Assembly (NCBI RefSeq): GCF_000374305.1
Contig: NZ_KB894097.1
Span: 186,001 to 250,000 of the forward strand
Source: Actinomadura flavalba DSM 45200
GTDB lineage: Bacteria > Actinomycetota > Actinomycetes > Streptosporangiales > Streptosporangiaceae
Direction: 5' to 3'
DNA: 64,000 nucleotides
The notes beneath the pieces were generated by a model. The model did no database searches, was not told the DNA's origin, and saw only the letters and a list, made by a program, of their open reading frames with translations. Position 1 is the first letter of the stretch. Each line of letters opens with the position of its first letter. Shown piece by piece: positions 33,898-42,482 of this stretch. Position numbers and translations under genes: made by a program.

Positions 33898-33909
33898 CGA
33901 CGATCGTCG
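33898..33909. promoter_or_regulatory. 12-bp perfect palindrome before the cupin start
   Basis: CGACGATCGTCG lies two bases upstream of the cupin ATG, where a ribosome binding site would be expected. It could be an operator or hairpin affecting initiation. No regulator is identified, though the AraC-type gene is adjacent. Confidence 0.35.
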
Positions 33910-33962
33910 TACTTCGGTGACCGGGTGGTCTTGAACGAATGGGAACACCCGCTGGGCGGCGG

Positions 33963-34787
33963 CTACGCAGTCCCGAGCAGGACCTCGCCGTGGCGCCAGG
34001 CCGTCGGCGTCCGGCCCGTGAACACGCTCCAGTCCCGCACGAGGTGGGACTGGTCGGCATAGCCGGCGATGGTCGCCACCTCGGCCCACGGGAGCCGGTC
34101 GCGCGCCGTCGCCAGGTCGTGCGCGTGCTCGAAGCGCAGCACGCGGGCGACGGACTTCGGTGACAGGCCCAGTTCGCCGCGGAACCGTTCGGTGAGGTGG
34201 CGGCGGCTCCAGCCCAGTTCCGCCGCGACCGCACCGACCTGGACGCGGCCCCGCGCGGCGACGAGGCGGCGCCACGCCTCGGCCACCTCGGGGCGCATCC
34301 GGCGCGCGGGGTCGCCGCCGGAGCCACGGCCGACGGCGCGCAGGAGCACCTCGTCCAGCACGGCGAACCGCGCCGCCCAGGTCGATGCCGCTCGGAGCCG
34401 GTCGGTGAGTTCGACGCCGGGCGCTCCGAGGATCTCGTCCAGGGGGACCAGCCGCTGGGCGAGCGCGGCGGCGGGCACGCCGTAGACGGCCCGGGCCCCG
34501 AGCGGCGTCAGCGCCACCTTCACGCCTAGCTGGCGTCCGTCGTGGTGGATCGCGACGGACCGGTCCATCAGACCCGCGGCCACGCTGTCGAACCGGGTGA
34601 CCGGTGACCCGTCCCCGACACCCGCCGCCAGCTCCAAGGGGTCCGACAGGCTGATCACCGCGGTGAGAACGCGGCTCGGCGGGCCGGAGTGCACCCCCGC
34701 CGGGAGCCCGCGGAGATCGAAACCGACGTACGAGTCGACGTACCGCCGCAAGGCGGGCACCGGACGTGCACCGACCCCGAGTGCCAT
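33963..34787 (-). CDS. AraC-family transcriptional regulator
   Basis: A 274-residue regulator. The N-terminal part (about 1-150) is a sensor-like domain containing VALTPLGARAVYGVPAAALA. The C-terminal double helix-turn-helix (about 175-270) includes VGAVAAELGWSRRHLTERFR, ELGLSPKSVARVLRFEHAH and IAGYADQSHLVRDWSVFTGR. GGAGGAAGG stands just upstream of ATG 34787. It probably controls the cupin and SGNH genes that follow on the same strand. Confidence 0.9.
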   Translation of the reverse strand: MALGVGARPVPALRRYVDSYVGFDLRGLPAGVHSGPPSRVLTAVISLSDPLELAAGVGDGSPVTRFDSVAAGLMDRSVAIHHDGRQLGVKVALTPLGARAVYGVPAAALAQRLVPLDEILGAPGVELTDRLRAASTWAARFAVLDEVLLRAVGRGSGGDPARRMRPEVAEAWRRLVAARGRVQVGAVAAELGWSRRHLTERFRGELGLSPKSVARVLRFEHAHDLATARDRLPWAEVATIAGYADQSHLVRDWSVFTGRTPTAWRHGEVLLGTA

Positions 34788-34808
34788 GTGACCTTCCTCC
34801 CTGCTCGG

Positions 34809-34886
34809 CGTCCGATTCTGCCCCAACTCCCCGGACGACGCCGACGCCCCGCCGGTCGGATGACCGGCGGGGCGTCGGGACACGCG
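34809..34886. repeat. 78-bp direct repeat, copy 2, acting as the ndh terminator
   Basis: This is the second copy of the element at 32114-32191. Its perfect 16-bp hairpin lies immediately after the ndh stop codon (34889-34891, minus strand) and so is well placed as a terminator. The remainder reads into the leader of the AraC gene. Confidence 0.9.
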
Positions 34887-34888
34887 TG

Positions 34889-36274
34889 TCAGGCGGCCGT
34901 CTCCGAGGAGGCGGGCTTGGCCTCGGTCTTCGGCTTGGCGTCCCCGAGGGCGGCCAGCTCGAACTCGGCGCGCGGCTGCTCGATGCTGCCGAGCGACACC
35001 GTCTCGCGCTTGAAGAACAGCGCGAGCGTCCAGTCCGCGAGCACGCGGACCTTGCGGTTGAAGGTCGGCACGCGCGACACGTGGTACGTGCGGTGCATGA
35101 CCCAGGCCGGGAAGCCCTTGACCTTGATCCCGTAGGTGTTCGCGACGCCCTTGTGCAGGCCGAGGCCCGCGACCGAGCCGACGCTGTTGTGCACGTACGG
35201 CTTGAGCGACTTGCCGCGCAGCGCCCGGACGAGGTTGTCGGCCAGCACCTTGGACTGGCGCACCGCGTGCTGGGCGTTGGGCGCGCAGTACATGCCCTCC
35301 TGCGTCAGGTCGGGCACCTGCGCGTTGTCCCCGGCGGTGTAGGCGCGGACGACGCCCTCGACCGTCAGGTACTCGGTCGCCTTGACCTGGCCGCGGTCGC
35401 TGAGCGGCAGGTCGGAGTTGCGCACGACCGGCGACGCCTTCACACCGGCGGTCCACACGAGCGTCCCGGCGGGGAAGCTGCTCCCGTCCGAGCATTCGAC
35501 GACGCCGCCGACGGCGGACTGGAGGAACGTCTTGAGCTTGACGTCGATGCCCCGTCCGCGAAGCTGCTCGGCGGTCCACTTGCCCATGTCGGGGCCGACC
35601 TCGGGCAGGATGCGGTCGGCGGCCTCGACCAGGACGAACCGCAGGTCCTGCGCGGTGACCTTGCGCATGTACTTCACGGCGCCGCGGGCCATGTCCTCCA
35701 GCTCGGCCAGCGCCTCGACGCCCGCGAAGCCGCCGCCGACGAAGACGAAGGTCAGCGCCTTGCGGCGGATCTCCTCGTCGTCGGTGGACTCGGCGATCTC
35801 CAACTGCGCGAGGACGTGGTTGCGCAGGTGGATCGCCTCACCGATCGTCTTGAAGCCGATGCCGTGCTCGGCCAGGCCGGGGATCGGCAGCGTCCGGGAG
35901 ACGGAGCCGGCGGCCATGACCAGGTAGTCGTAGGAGATCCGCTCCGGCGGACCCGCGAGCGGCTGGACGATCGCCCATCGCTCGGCGTGGTGCAGCTCGG
36001 TCACACGCGCGTTGCGCACGGTGCAGCGCGGGAGGACCCGGCGCAGCGGCGCGACGACGTGGCGCGGCGAGACGTTGCCCGCGGCGGCCTCGGGGAGGAA
36101 CGGCTGGTACGTCATGTACGAGTTGGGGTCGACGACCGTGATGGTCACGTCGCCCCGCTTCAGCTCGCGGCGCAGCTTCTTCTGCAACCGCAGTGCGGTG
36201 TACATGCCCACATAGCCGCCACCCACGATGAGGATGTGGGGAGCGCCAGGGGTTCCCTCGGCGGTCCTGGCCAT
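34889..36274 (-). CDS. ndh: type II NADH dehydrogenase
   Basis: A 461-residue single-subunit NADH:quinone oxidoreductase (NDH-2). The FAD site is ILIVGGGYVGMYTALRL, the NADH site FVFVGGGFAGVEALAEL, and a second FAD-contact motif is AYTAGDNAQVPDL. The amphipathic C-terminal region (ADWTLALFFKRETVSLG) binds the membrane surface. It passes electrons from NADH to menaquinone without pumping protons. The ATG at 36274 has GGAGG five bases upstream. A perfect Rex operator 24 bp before the start predicts derepression at high NADH/NAD+. The 78-bp element terminates it. Confidence 0.95.
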   Translation of the reverse strand: MARTAEGTPGAPHILIVGGGYVGMYTALRLQKKLRRELKRGDVTITVVDPNSYMTYQPFLPEAAAGNVSPRHVVAPLRRVLPRCTVRNARVTELHHAERWAIVQPLAGPPERISYDYLVMAAGSVSRTLPIPGLAEHGIGFKTIGEAIHLRNHVLAQLEIAESTDDEEIRRKALTFVFVGGGFAGVEALAELEDMARGAVKYMRKVTAQDLRFVLVEAADRILPEVGPDMGKWTAEQLRGRGIDVKLKTFLQSAVGGVVECSDGSSFPAGTLVWTAGVKASPVVRNSDLPLSDRGQVKATEYLTVEGVVRAYTAGDNAQVPDLTQEGMYCAPNAQHAVRQSKVLADNLVRALRGKSLKPYVHNSVGSVAGLGLHKGVANTYGIKVKGFPAWVMHRTYHVSRVPTFNRKVRVLADWTLALFFKRETVSLGSIEQPRAEFELAALGDAKPKTEAKPASSETAA

Positions 36275-36297
36275 TGCGGCCTCCAATGTCACGGTCG

Positions 36298-36319
36298 GCT
36301 TGTGAAGACATTCACAAGC
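36298..36319. promoter_or_regulatory. Rex operator controlling ndh
   Basis: Nine-base perfect arms GCTTGTGAA and TTCACAAGC surround GACA. The core TTGTGAA-N4-TTCACAA equals the known binding site of the redox repressor Rex, which releases DNA when NADH rises. It lies 24 bp upstream of the ndh start codon, overlapping the expected promoter, where a bound repressor would block transcription. Confidence 0.88.
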
Positions 36320-36500
36320 TAGCCGATGGCACGGACCAAAAGCCAACCAAAGACCATGAAAGAACCTCGGAAGTTTCCAAATCAGCAACCTGGACCGCAC
36401 CCACGCCGTGAACTTCACCACTCCTTCCCGATTAAACGGACAAACGACCCCAAATATCCCATGGCCAACGTCACACGCGCGACCTTCCCGCCCCCCGGCC

Positions 36501-36593
36501 GGGCCAGGGCCGTGCCGCCTCGGAGGGCATGATCCTCCGGACCGAAGGGAGGATGATCATGCCCTCCGAGGCGGCACTGAAGGGGCCCTGGCC
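36501..36593. repeat. 93-bp near-perfect inverted repeat in the ndh/PEBP gap
   Basis: The left arm 36501-36538 (GGGCCAGGGCC, then GTGCCGCCTCGGAGGGCATG, then ATCCTCC) is mirrored by 36547-36593, with a three-base bulge, a short unpaired stretch and a small loop. A second hairpin (GCCGCGCC-GGA-GGCGCGGC, 36596-36614) and two 14-bp direct repeats (36613-36640) follow. The rest of the 516-bp gap (36320-36480) is noticeably less GC-rich and has no gene. This could be a structured RNA, a MITE-like element or a double terminator. Confidence 0.75.
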
Positions 36594-36790
36594 CCGCCGC
36601 GCCGGAGGCGCGGCAAAGCGAGCAGGGCAAAGCAAGCAGGGAAAAGCCCGTTCCACTACCGCGCACGCTCTAAGGTTGGGGCGGACGAGGAAGGGGGCGC
36701 CGCCGGCGACGGCCGACGCCGCACGAGCCGGCCGGGACCACCCGCAGCCGGCGCCGCACGGCGTACGATCTCGCGCGGGAGCGAATCACC

Positions 36791-37363
36791 ATGAGCATTG
36801 ACCGCCGTCCGGCCGCAGCGGCCCTGAGCGCGCTCGCGCTCGCCGGGTCGCTCGGCGGCTGCGCGCTGATCGGCCAGCCCGAGAACGCGAGCGCCGAACT
36901 CACCGAGTGGTTCACCGTCACCAGCCCGGCCTTCCGGGACGAGGGCGAGCTACCGGCCCGGTTCGGCTGCCGCGCCTACGCGGGCAACGGCCGCGACGGC
37001 CAGACGCCGCCGCTGCGGTGGTCGGGCGCTCCCACCGCCACGAGGTCGTTCGCGATCGTCATGGACGCGACCGACAGCGCCTACGTGCACTGGGTGTACG
37101 CGGGCATCGACGGCGACAAGCACGAACTCGTCGAGGGCACCCAGCTCGACAAGACCGTCGAGGGGCTCAACACCGGCAAGAAGGCGGGCTACACGCCGCC
37201 GTGCCCGCCCAAGGGCGAACGGCACCGGTACCGCTTCACGATCTACGCGTTGGACGCGCCCGCCCCGTTCCGGGCCGGTGCCCCGCTGAAGGAGTCGCTC
37301 GCCGCGATCGCCGAGCACACCATCGGCCGGGGCCGGATCACCGGGAACTTGGGCGACGGGTAG
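36791..37363 (+). CDS. PEBP (YbhB/YbcL) family lipoprotein
   Basis: A 190-residue protein. The signal peptide ends in the lipobox LGGC (Cys24), so it is a lipoprotein on the outer face of the membrane. The phosphatidylethanolamine-binding-protein fold follows: TPPLRWSGAPTATRSFAIVM, the DATDSAYVHWVYAGID motif with the conserved Asp and His, and PPCPPKGERHRYRFTIYAL. Bacterial members are called Raf-kinase-inhibitor-like but their ligands are unknown. Confidence 0.9.
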   Translation: MSIDRRPAAAALSALALAGSLGGCALIGQPENASAELTEWFTVTSPAFRDEGELPARFGCRAYAGNGRDGQTPPLRWSGAPTATRSFAIVMDATDSAYVHWVYAGIDGDKHELVEGTQLDKTVEGLNTGKKAGYTPPCPPKGERHRYRFTIYALDAPAPFRAGAPLKESLAAIAEHTIGRGRITGNLGDG

Positions 37364-37538
37364 GCGCGTTCATGAGGGGACCGCGAGGGTATATGTGCGC
37401 GAATGGTGTGACAACGGTCATAGCGGTCGGCCAGAATCGTTCCAGGTCCGCGGGGAACCGGTCGCCCCGCACGCAGCAGGGCGCGGGTTCCGGACCCGCG
37501 CCGGGAACGCCCGCCGGGCCGAGGCATGGGGTGATGGC

Positions 37539-39395
37539 ATGACATCCAACATCGTGATTATCGGCCTGGTCGTGGTCGTGGTCTGCGTCGGCGTCCTCGT
37601 GGCGCTCGGCATGCGCGCCAGCAAGGGCGGCCAGGACGACGACTGGACCGACGAGGACGCCCAGGCGGCCCCGCGCGGACGCCGCGCCGCGCCGCCCGCC
37701 GAACACGACCAGGGCGACGACGGCTACGGCTACGACGGCTATGAGGACAACGCCGGTTACGCCCCCGAGCCCGAACAGCAGCAGCGCCAGCCGGAGCACG
37801 ACCGCCGGGTCGCCGGTGGCGGCGCGCCGCTCGCCGCCCCGGCCGCCGCGCCGCAGCCCGCGCCGTCCGGGCAGGGCAGCGACGAGATGGGCGACGACGA
37901 CTACTGGGCGACGATCACCTTCGACAAGCCCAAGTTCCCCTGGCAGCAGGCCGGTGGCGAGCGTCCCGAATCCGACCCCGCGGCCGACCCGCTGAACGCG
38001 CAGCCGCCCGCGAACCAGGCGCAGGGGCAGGCGCAGGGTCAGGGCCAGGCCGAGCCGCCCGCGCTCACCCAGCCCGTCACGCCCGACCTGCTCCAGCAGA
38101 GCGGCGCCGGACGGAACCCGCAGCAGTCGGGCGGCTACGGCTACGGCGCCGACCCGACCGCCACGGCGGGCGACCCGATCCCCGTCGACCAGAGCGGCCA
38201 CGACCAGGGCTACGACCAGGGCTACGAGCAGCCCGGTTACGACAAGCCCGGGTACGACCAGCCCGTCTACGGCCAGGGCTACGAGCAGGGCGGCGGTTAC
38301 GAGCAGCCCCAGCAGCCGCAGTACACCGAGCAGCAGCCCTATGCGGAACAGCCCTACACCGAACAGCCCTACGCGGAGAAGCCGTACGCGGAACAGCCCT
38401 ACACCGAACAGCCCTACGCGGAGAAGCCGTACGCCGAGCAGCCGTACGCGGAACAGCCCTACGCCGAGCAGCAGCAGTCGTCCTACGACCAGCAGCCGTA
38501 CGGCGACCCGCTCGGGCGGCAGTCCGGCGCGCAGCCCGTGCCGTCCGCCTACGACCGGCCCGCTCCTGCCGACCCGCGCGCGTCCGACCCGCTGGGGCTG
38601 CCGCTGGGCCGCACCGACGAGCAGGCCGCGCCCGCCGCGAGCTGGGACCAGGGGCCGCTGAGCCCGCCGCCCGCGCAGCCTCCGGCGCCCGCCGCGCCCG
38701 CTCCGGCGGCGTCCGGCCCGTCCGACACCGACAGCGGCAAGCTGCCGACCGTGGACGAGCTGCTCCAGCGCATCCAGTCCGACCGGGCCCGGTCGGCGCC
38801 GTCGAACGAGTCGCAGGGCTCGTTCGGCACCGCGTCGGCCGACCCGCTGGGCGGCGACCCGCTCGGCGGCGGCTCCCCGTCCTACGGCGGCTCGTCGTGG
38901 ACGCCCGGCCCGGCGACGTCGCCCGGCGCCGCGTCGTCCGGCTACGAGTCCGACACGGGCTCCTACGCGTCCGGCTACGGCACGGGCGGGCAGAGCTCCG
39001 GCGCCGAGGGCTACCCGACGGCGCCCTACGGCGACCCGCCGCGCTACGACGACCCGCTCGGCTACGGCCAGCAGGGCGAGCAGCAGTCCGCCGACCCGGG
39101 CCGCTACGGCGACTTCAGCGGCAGCAGCTACGCCCCCGAGCCGCTGGGCGGCGGTCAGCCCGGCGGCGGTCAGGGCGGGTACGACGCGGGCCGGGGCGGC
39201 TACGACCCCGGCGCCACGCAGGCGTACGGCTCCCCCTACGGCCAGGAGCAGGGCGGCTATCCGCAGTCCGGCGACAACGGCCAGTACGGCGGTCAGTACG
39301 GCCAGGGCGGTCACGGCGGCGGCCAGGGCGGGCAGGGCGAGCGCCCGCCCGCGCAGGACGACTGGGAGAACCACCGCGATTACCGCTCCCGCTAA
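37539..39395 (+). CDS. membrane-anchored Gln/Tyr/Pro-rich disordered protein
   Basis: A 618-residue protein. One N-terminal membrane helix (NIVIIGLVVVVVCVGVLVAL) is followed by an almost wholly low-complexity chain. A DDYWATITFDKPKFPWQQ island (about 120-140) is the only ordered-looking segment before the repeats. Residues about 260-310 are pentapeptide repeats EQPYT/EQPYA/EKPYA encoded by 15-bp units. A later island, LPTVDELLQRIQSDRARSAP, looks helical. I recognise no family. The cytoplasmic Tyr/Gln chain resembles phase-separating proteins, which is speculation. ATG 37539 was chosen because the membrane helix follows at once. Confidence 0.7.
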   Translation: MTSNIVIIGLVVVVVCVGVLVALGMRASKGGQDDDWTDEDAQAAPRGRRAAPPAEHDQGDDGYGYDGYEDNAGYAPEPEQQQRQPEHDRRVAGGGAPLAAPAAAPQPAPSGQGSDEMGDDDYWATITFDKPKFPWQQAGGERPESDPAADPLNAQPPANQAQGQAQGQGQAEPPALTQPVTPDLLQQSGAGRNPQQSGGYGYGADPTATAGDPIPVDQSGHDQGYDQGYEQPGYDKPGYDQPVYGQGYEQGGGYEQPQQPQYTEQQPYAEQPYTEQPYAEKPYAEQPYTEQPYAEKPYAEQPYAEQPYAEQQQSSYDQQPYGDPLGRQSGAQPVPSAYDRPAPADPRASDPLGLPLGRTDEQAAPAASWDQGPLSPPPAQPPAPAAPAPAASGPSDTDSGKLPTVDELLQRIQSDRARSAPSNESQGSFGTASADPLGGDPLGGGSPSYGGSSWTPGPATSPGAASSGYESDTGSYASGYGTGGQSSGAEGYPTAPYGDPPRYDDPLGYGQQGEQQSADPGRYGDFSGSSYAPEPLGGGQPGGGQGGYDAGRGGYDPGATQAYGSPYGQEQGGYPQSGDNGQYGGQYGQGGHGGGQGGQGERPPAQDDWENHRDYRSR

Positions 39396-39426
39396 CACCC
39401 AACGCTAAAAACCAGGAAACGCCTCA

Positions 39427-39459
39427 TACGGGACCGCTCTGTAACGGAGCGGTCCCGTA
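39427..39459. terminator. intrinsic terminator
   Basis: TACGGGACCGCTC and GAGCGGTCCCGTA form a perfect 13-bp stem with a seven-base loop, followed by CTGTTTACTT. It is 31 bp after the disordered-protein stop and isolates it from the SulP gene. Confidence 0.88.
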
Positions 39460-39513
39460 CTGTTTACTTCACGGCTCTCCCTGCCAACGGGAAATCATGG
39501 TTAACTACGCTAG

Positions 39514-41793
39514 GTGACTTCAAAGCCACTCAACGTATCCACTTTGCGGCGAGATCTGCTGGCCTCCTTCGTGGTCTTCCTCGTCGCGATCCCGCTCTCC
39601 CTCGGCATCGCCGTCGCCTCGGGCGCTCCGATCGCCGCCGGTCTCATCGCCGCCATCGTCGGCGGCATCGTGGCCGGGCTGGTCGGTGGATCTCCCTTGC
39701 AGGTCAGCGGCCCCGCCGCCGGCCTCACCGTCATCGTCGCGAGCATGGTGCAGACCTACGGCTGGCGCGCCACCTGCACGATCACCATCCTGGGCGGGCT
39801 GCTCCAGCTCGGCCTCGGCCTGTGCCGGGTCGCGCGGGCGGCGCTCGTCGTCTCCCCCGCCGTCGTGCACGGCATGCTGGCGGGCGTCGGCGTCGTCATC
39901 GTGCTCGCGCAGGTGCACGTCGTGCTCGGCGGCAGCCCGCAGCAGTCGGCCCTCGACAACCTCGCCGAACTGCCCGGCCAGCTCGCGGCGCCGCTGTGGC
40001 AGCCCACGCTGATCGGGCTGCTCACGATCGCCGTCCTGCTGGCCTGGACGTGGCTGGCGCGGGTCGGGCCGCCCGCGCTGCGCTGGTTCCCGGGCCCGCT
40101 CCCCGCCATCGTCGTCGCGACCGGCGTCGCCTGGGTGCTCGCGTCGGACGCCCCGCGCGTCGACCTGCCCGACAACCTGCTCGCCGATTGGGGCCCGCCG
40201 GAACTGCCGTCCGGGTCGCTGCCCGGCATCGCGGGCGCGGTGCTGGCGATCGGGCTCGTCGCCGCCGTCGAGTCGCTGCTGTGCAGCGTCGCGATCGACC
40301 GGCAGCGGCCCACCGGCGTCGCCCGCACCGACCTCGACCGCGAACTGCTCGGGCAGGGGTCGGCGAACATGGTGTCGGGCTTCCTGGGCGGCCTGCCCGT
40401 CGCGGGCGTGATCGTCCGCAGCACCGCCAACCTCCAGGCCGGGGCGCGCACCCGGATGTCCACGATCCTGCACGGCGTGTGGGTGCTCGTGCTCGCGCTG
40501 CTGTGCGGGCCGTTCATCGAGCAGGTGCCGCTGGCGGCGCTGGCCGCGCTGCTGATCGCGCTCGGCGCGAAGATGGTGAAGGCTTCGCACGTCCGCAACC
40601 TGCGCCACCACCGCGAGGTGCCGTCGTACTTCGCGACGCTCGGCGGCGTCGTGGTGCTCGGCCTGGGCGAGGGGGTGCTGGTCGGCATAGCGGTCGCGGC
40701 GATCATGGCGCTGCGGCGGCTCACCCGGCTCTCGGTGCGGGTCGAGGAGGCGGTGCCGACCGCCGACGACCTGCCCACCCAGGCCACCTGGCACGTCGTC
40801 GTGGAGGGGACGCTCACCTTCCTCGGCGTGCCCAAGGTCGCGGCGGCGCTGCAACGCGTTCCGGCGGGCACCGTGGTCGATCTCGACCTGAACGTCGACT
40901 TCATGGACAACGCCGCGTTCGACACGATCCACCAGTGGCGGCTCGCCCACGAACGCCAAGGGGGGAGGGTGGACATCGATGAGGTGCACGAGTCTTGGTA
41001 TGAAAGAGCTGTGACAGGCGATATGTCCTCACCGCGCAAGTCGCCCCCGCCCGCCCGCTGGTGGGCGCCGTGGGCGACCCGTGGGCGGCGGGGCGAAACC
41101 TCTGAACTCGACGCTCCCGGTGTCTCGCCGAGCGCCCTGCTGCTGGCGGGCGTCCGCGACTACCACGGGCGTACCGCGCGACTCGTCCGGCCGATCATGG
41201 CCGAGCTGGCGTTCGAACAGAAGCCCGAGCATCTGTTCATCACCTGCGTCGACTCGCGCGTCGTGCCCAACATCATCACGTCCAGCGGTCCCGGCGACCT
41301 GTTCATCAACCGCAACGTCGGCAACCTGATCCCGCGCTCCGGCTCGCGGACCACCGACGACTCGGTCGCCGCCACCGTCGAGTACGCCATCAACGTGCTC
41401 GGCATCCGGACCATCACCGTCTGCGGCCACTCCAACTGCGGGGCGATGGCCGCGCTGCTGGCGGGCGGCACCGAGGTCGAGCACCTGCGGTCGCTGACCC
41501 GGTGGCTGCGCCACGGCAACCACAGCCTCGCGCGGTTCCTCGACACCGAACCCGACGGCCAGCCGCCGCTCGCGCGTCTGTGCCAGATCAACGTGGCGCA
41601 GCAGCTCGACAACCTGCTCACCTACCCGTGGCTGCGCGAGCGCGTCGAGGCGGGCGAGGTCGAACTGGTCGGCCTCTACCTCGACCTGGAGTCCGCGCAG
41701 GTCAGCGTCCTCGACCGGGCGTCCACCACGTTCGCCCCGGTCCCCGGGGACAACCCGGGCGACTCCCAGACGGCCCCGACCACGGTCGCCTGA
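39514..41793 (+). CDS. SulP anion transporter fused to beta-carbonic anhydrase
   Basis: A 759-residue fusion. Residues about 10-410 are a SulP/SLC26 membrane domain (VFLVAIPLSLGIAVASGAPI, GLVGGSPLQVSGPAAGLTVI and ten or more further segments). Residues about 430-500 are a STAS-like domain (VVDLDLNVDFMDNAAFDTIH). After a Pro/Arg linker, residues about 545-745 are a beta-carbonic anhydrase with zinc ligands Cys578, His639 and Cys642 and the Asp580-Arg582 dyad (CVDSR, GHSNCGA). Bicarbonate import coupled to CO2/HCO3- conversion is the natural reading; mycobacteria have similar fusions. The start is GTG 39514. Confidence 0.93.
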   Translation: MTSKPLNVSTLRRDLLASFVVFLVAIPLSLGIAVASGAPIAAGLIAAIVGGIVAGLVGGSPLQVSGPAAGLTVIVASMVQTYGWRATCTITILGGLLQLGLGLCRVARAALVVSPAVVHGMLAGVGVVIVLAQVHVVLGGSPQQSALDNLAELPGQLAAPLWQPTLIGLLTIAVLLAWTWLARVGPPALRWFPGPLPAIVVATGVAWVLASDAPRVDLPDNLLADWGPPELPSGSLPGIAGAVLAIGLVAAVESLLCSVAIDRQRPTGVARTDLDRELLGQGSANMVSGFLGGLPVAGVIVRSTANLQAGARTRMSTILHGVWVLVLALLCGPFIEQVPLAALAALLIALGAKMVKASHVRNLRHHREVPSYFATLGGVVVLGLGEGVLVGIAVAAIMALRRLTRLSVRVEEAVPTADDLPTQATWHVVVEGTLTFLGVPKVAAALQRVPAGTVVDLDLNVDFMDNAAFDTIHQWRLAHERQGGRVDIDEVHESWYERAVTGDMSSPRKSPPPARWWAPWATRGRRGETSELDAPGVSPSALLLAGVRDYHGRTARLVRPIMAELAFEQKPEHLFITCVDSRVVPNIITSSGPGDLFINRNVGNLIPRSGSRTTDDSVAATVEYAINVLGIRTITVCGHSNCGAMAALLAGGTEVEHLRSLTRWLRHGNHSLARFLDTEPDGQPPLARLCQINVAQQLDNLLTYPWLRERVEAGEVELVGLYLDLESAQVSVLDRASTTFAPVPGDNPGDSQTAPTTVA

Positions 41794-41806
41794 GCCCGTT
41801 CCGTCC

Positions 41807-41836
41807 AGCGGGGCCGTCCATCCGGACGGCCCCGCT
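41807..41836. terminator. intrinsic hairpin after the SulP-CA gene
   Basis: AGCGGGGCCGTCC and GGACGGCCCCGCT form a perfect 13-bp stem around ATCC, 14 bp after the stop, followed by a short CCTTG tract. Confidence 0.85.
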
Positions 41837-41946
41837 CCTTGCGTCCGGGTCCGCGCCGGGCGCGCGGCCCCGCCCGGCGCGGACGATCCTGGAGTCGGCC
41901 GTCTCCGCGCACGCGCCCTCCCGGGCTCGCCGGGAGGGCGCCGCCG

Positions 41947-42162
41947 TCAGTGGCTGATGAGGCGGTCGTCGTCGGTGCGGTCGTCCGGCGCCGGGCCGGA
42001 CCCGCGAACGTACATTCCGGTGAGGCGCCGGGCTCGGCGGTTCTGCGCCGAGGACGCGGGCGTGAACAGGGCGTCGTTGCGGCTGGCACGGGCGAAGTCG
42101 ACCAGCCAGGTCAGGATGAGCAGGACGGGCACGAGCGCGGCCACCGCCAGAACGATGATCAT
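41947..42162 (-). CDS. small single-pass membrane protein
   Basis: A 71-residue protein with an N-terminal hydrophobic helix (MIIVLAVAALVPVLLILTWL), then VDFARASRNDALFTPASSAQ and a basic tail ending DDDRLISH. GGAGGAG lies five bases before ATG 42162. The family is not recognised. It stands alone and converges on the SulP-carbonic anhydrase gene. Confidence 0.65.
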   Translation of the reverse strand: MIIVLAVAALVPVLLILTWLVDFARASRNDALFTPASSAQNRRARRLTGMYVRGSGPAPDDRTDDDRLISH

Positions 42163-42482
42163 GAGCGCTCCTCCTCTCCGCGGGGCCTCCCAGGGCCCCG
42201 CCACCACCGCCGGTCTCCCCTTGCGACCGGCCGTATCTCGACGGTAAGCGGCTCAGGCCGAGGATTCTGTGTCGTATGACCCGAAGTCCGGAGAAATTTT
42301 CACCGCTACCGGCGTCGAGGGCGAGACGGGACGGTTTGTCCGTCTCCGATAACAACCGGGCGCGCGAAGTATCGGCCACCGAGAAGCGCCCCTCCCCCGC
42401 CGCGCCCCATGCTGGCTCCACCTCCCGGCACCCCCGCTTCCCCCACCCCGCCGCGAGGACTCCACGTCGAAGGTGAGCCCCC
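42163..42482. other. 320-bp divergent intergenic region upstream of the cutinase
   Basis: Contains a small hairpin GGGGCC-N6-GGCCCC and, near 42331-42353, an imperfect stem GAGACGG/CCGTCTC. The middle (about 42240-42300) is less GC-rich than its surroundings and may hold the cutinase promoter. No gene seen. Confidence 0.45.

Noticed and set aside
36408..36801. Small open frames over the long palindrome
   Set aside because: The palindrome generates similar peptides on both strands (HDHALRGGT-like); there is no ribosome site or family.
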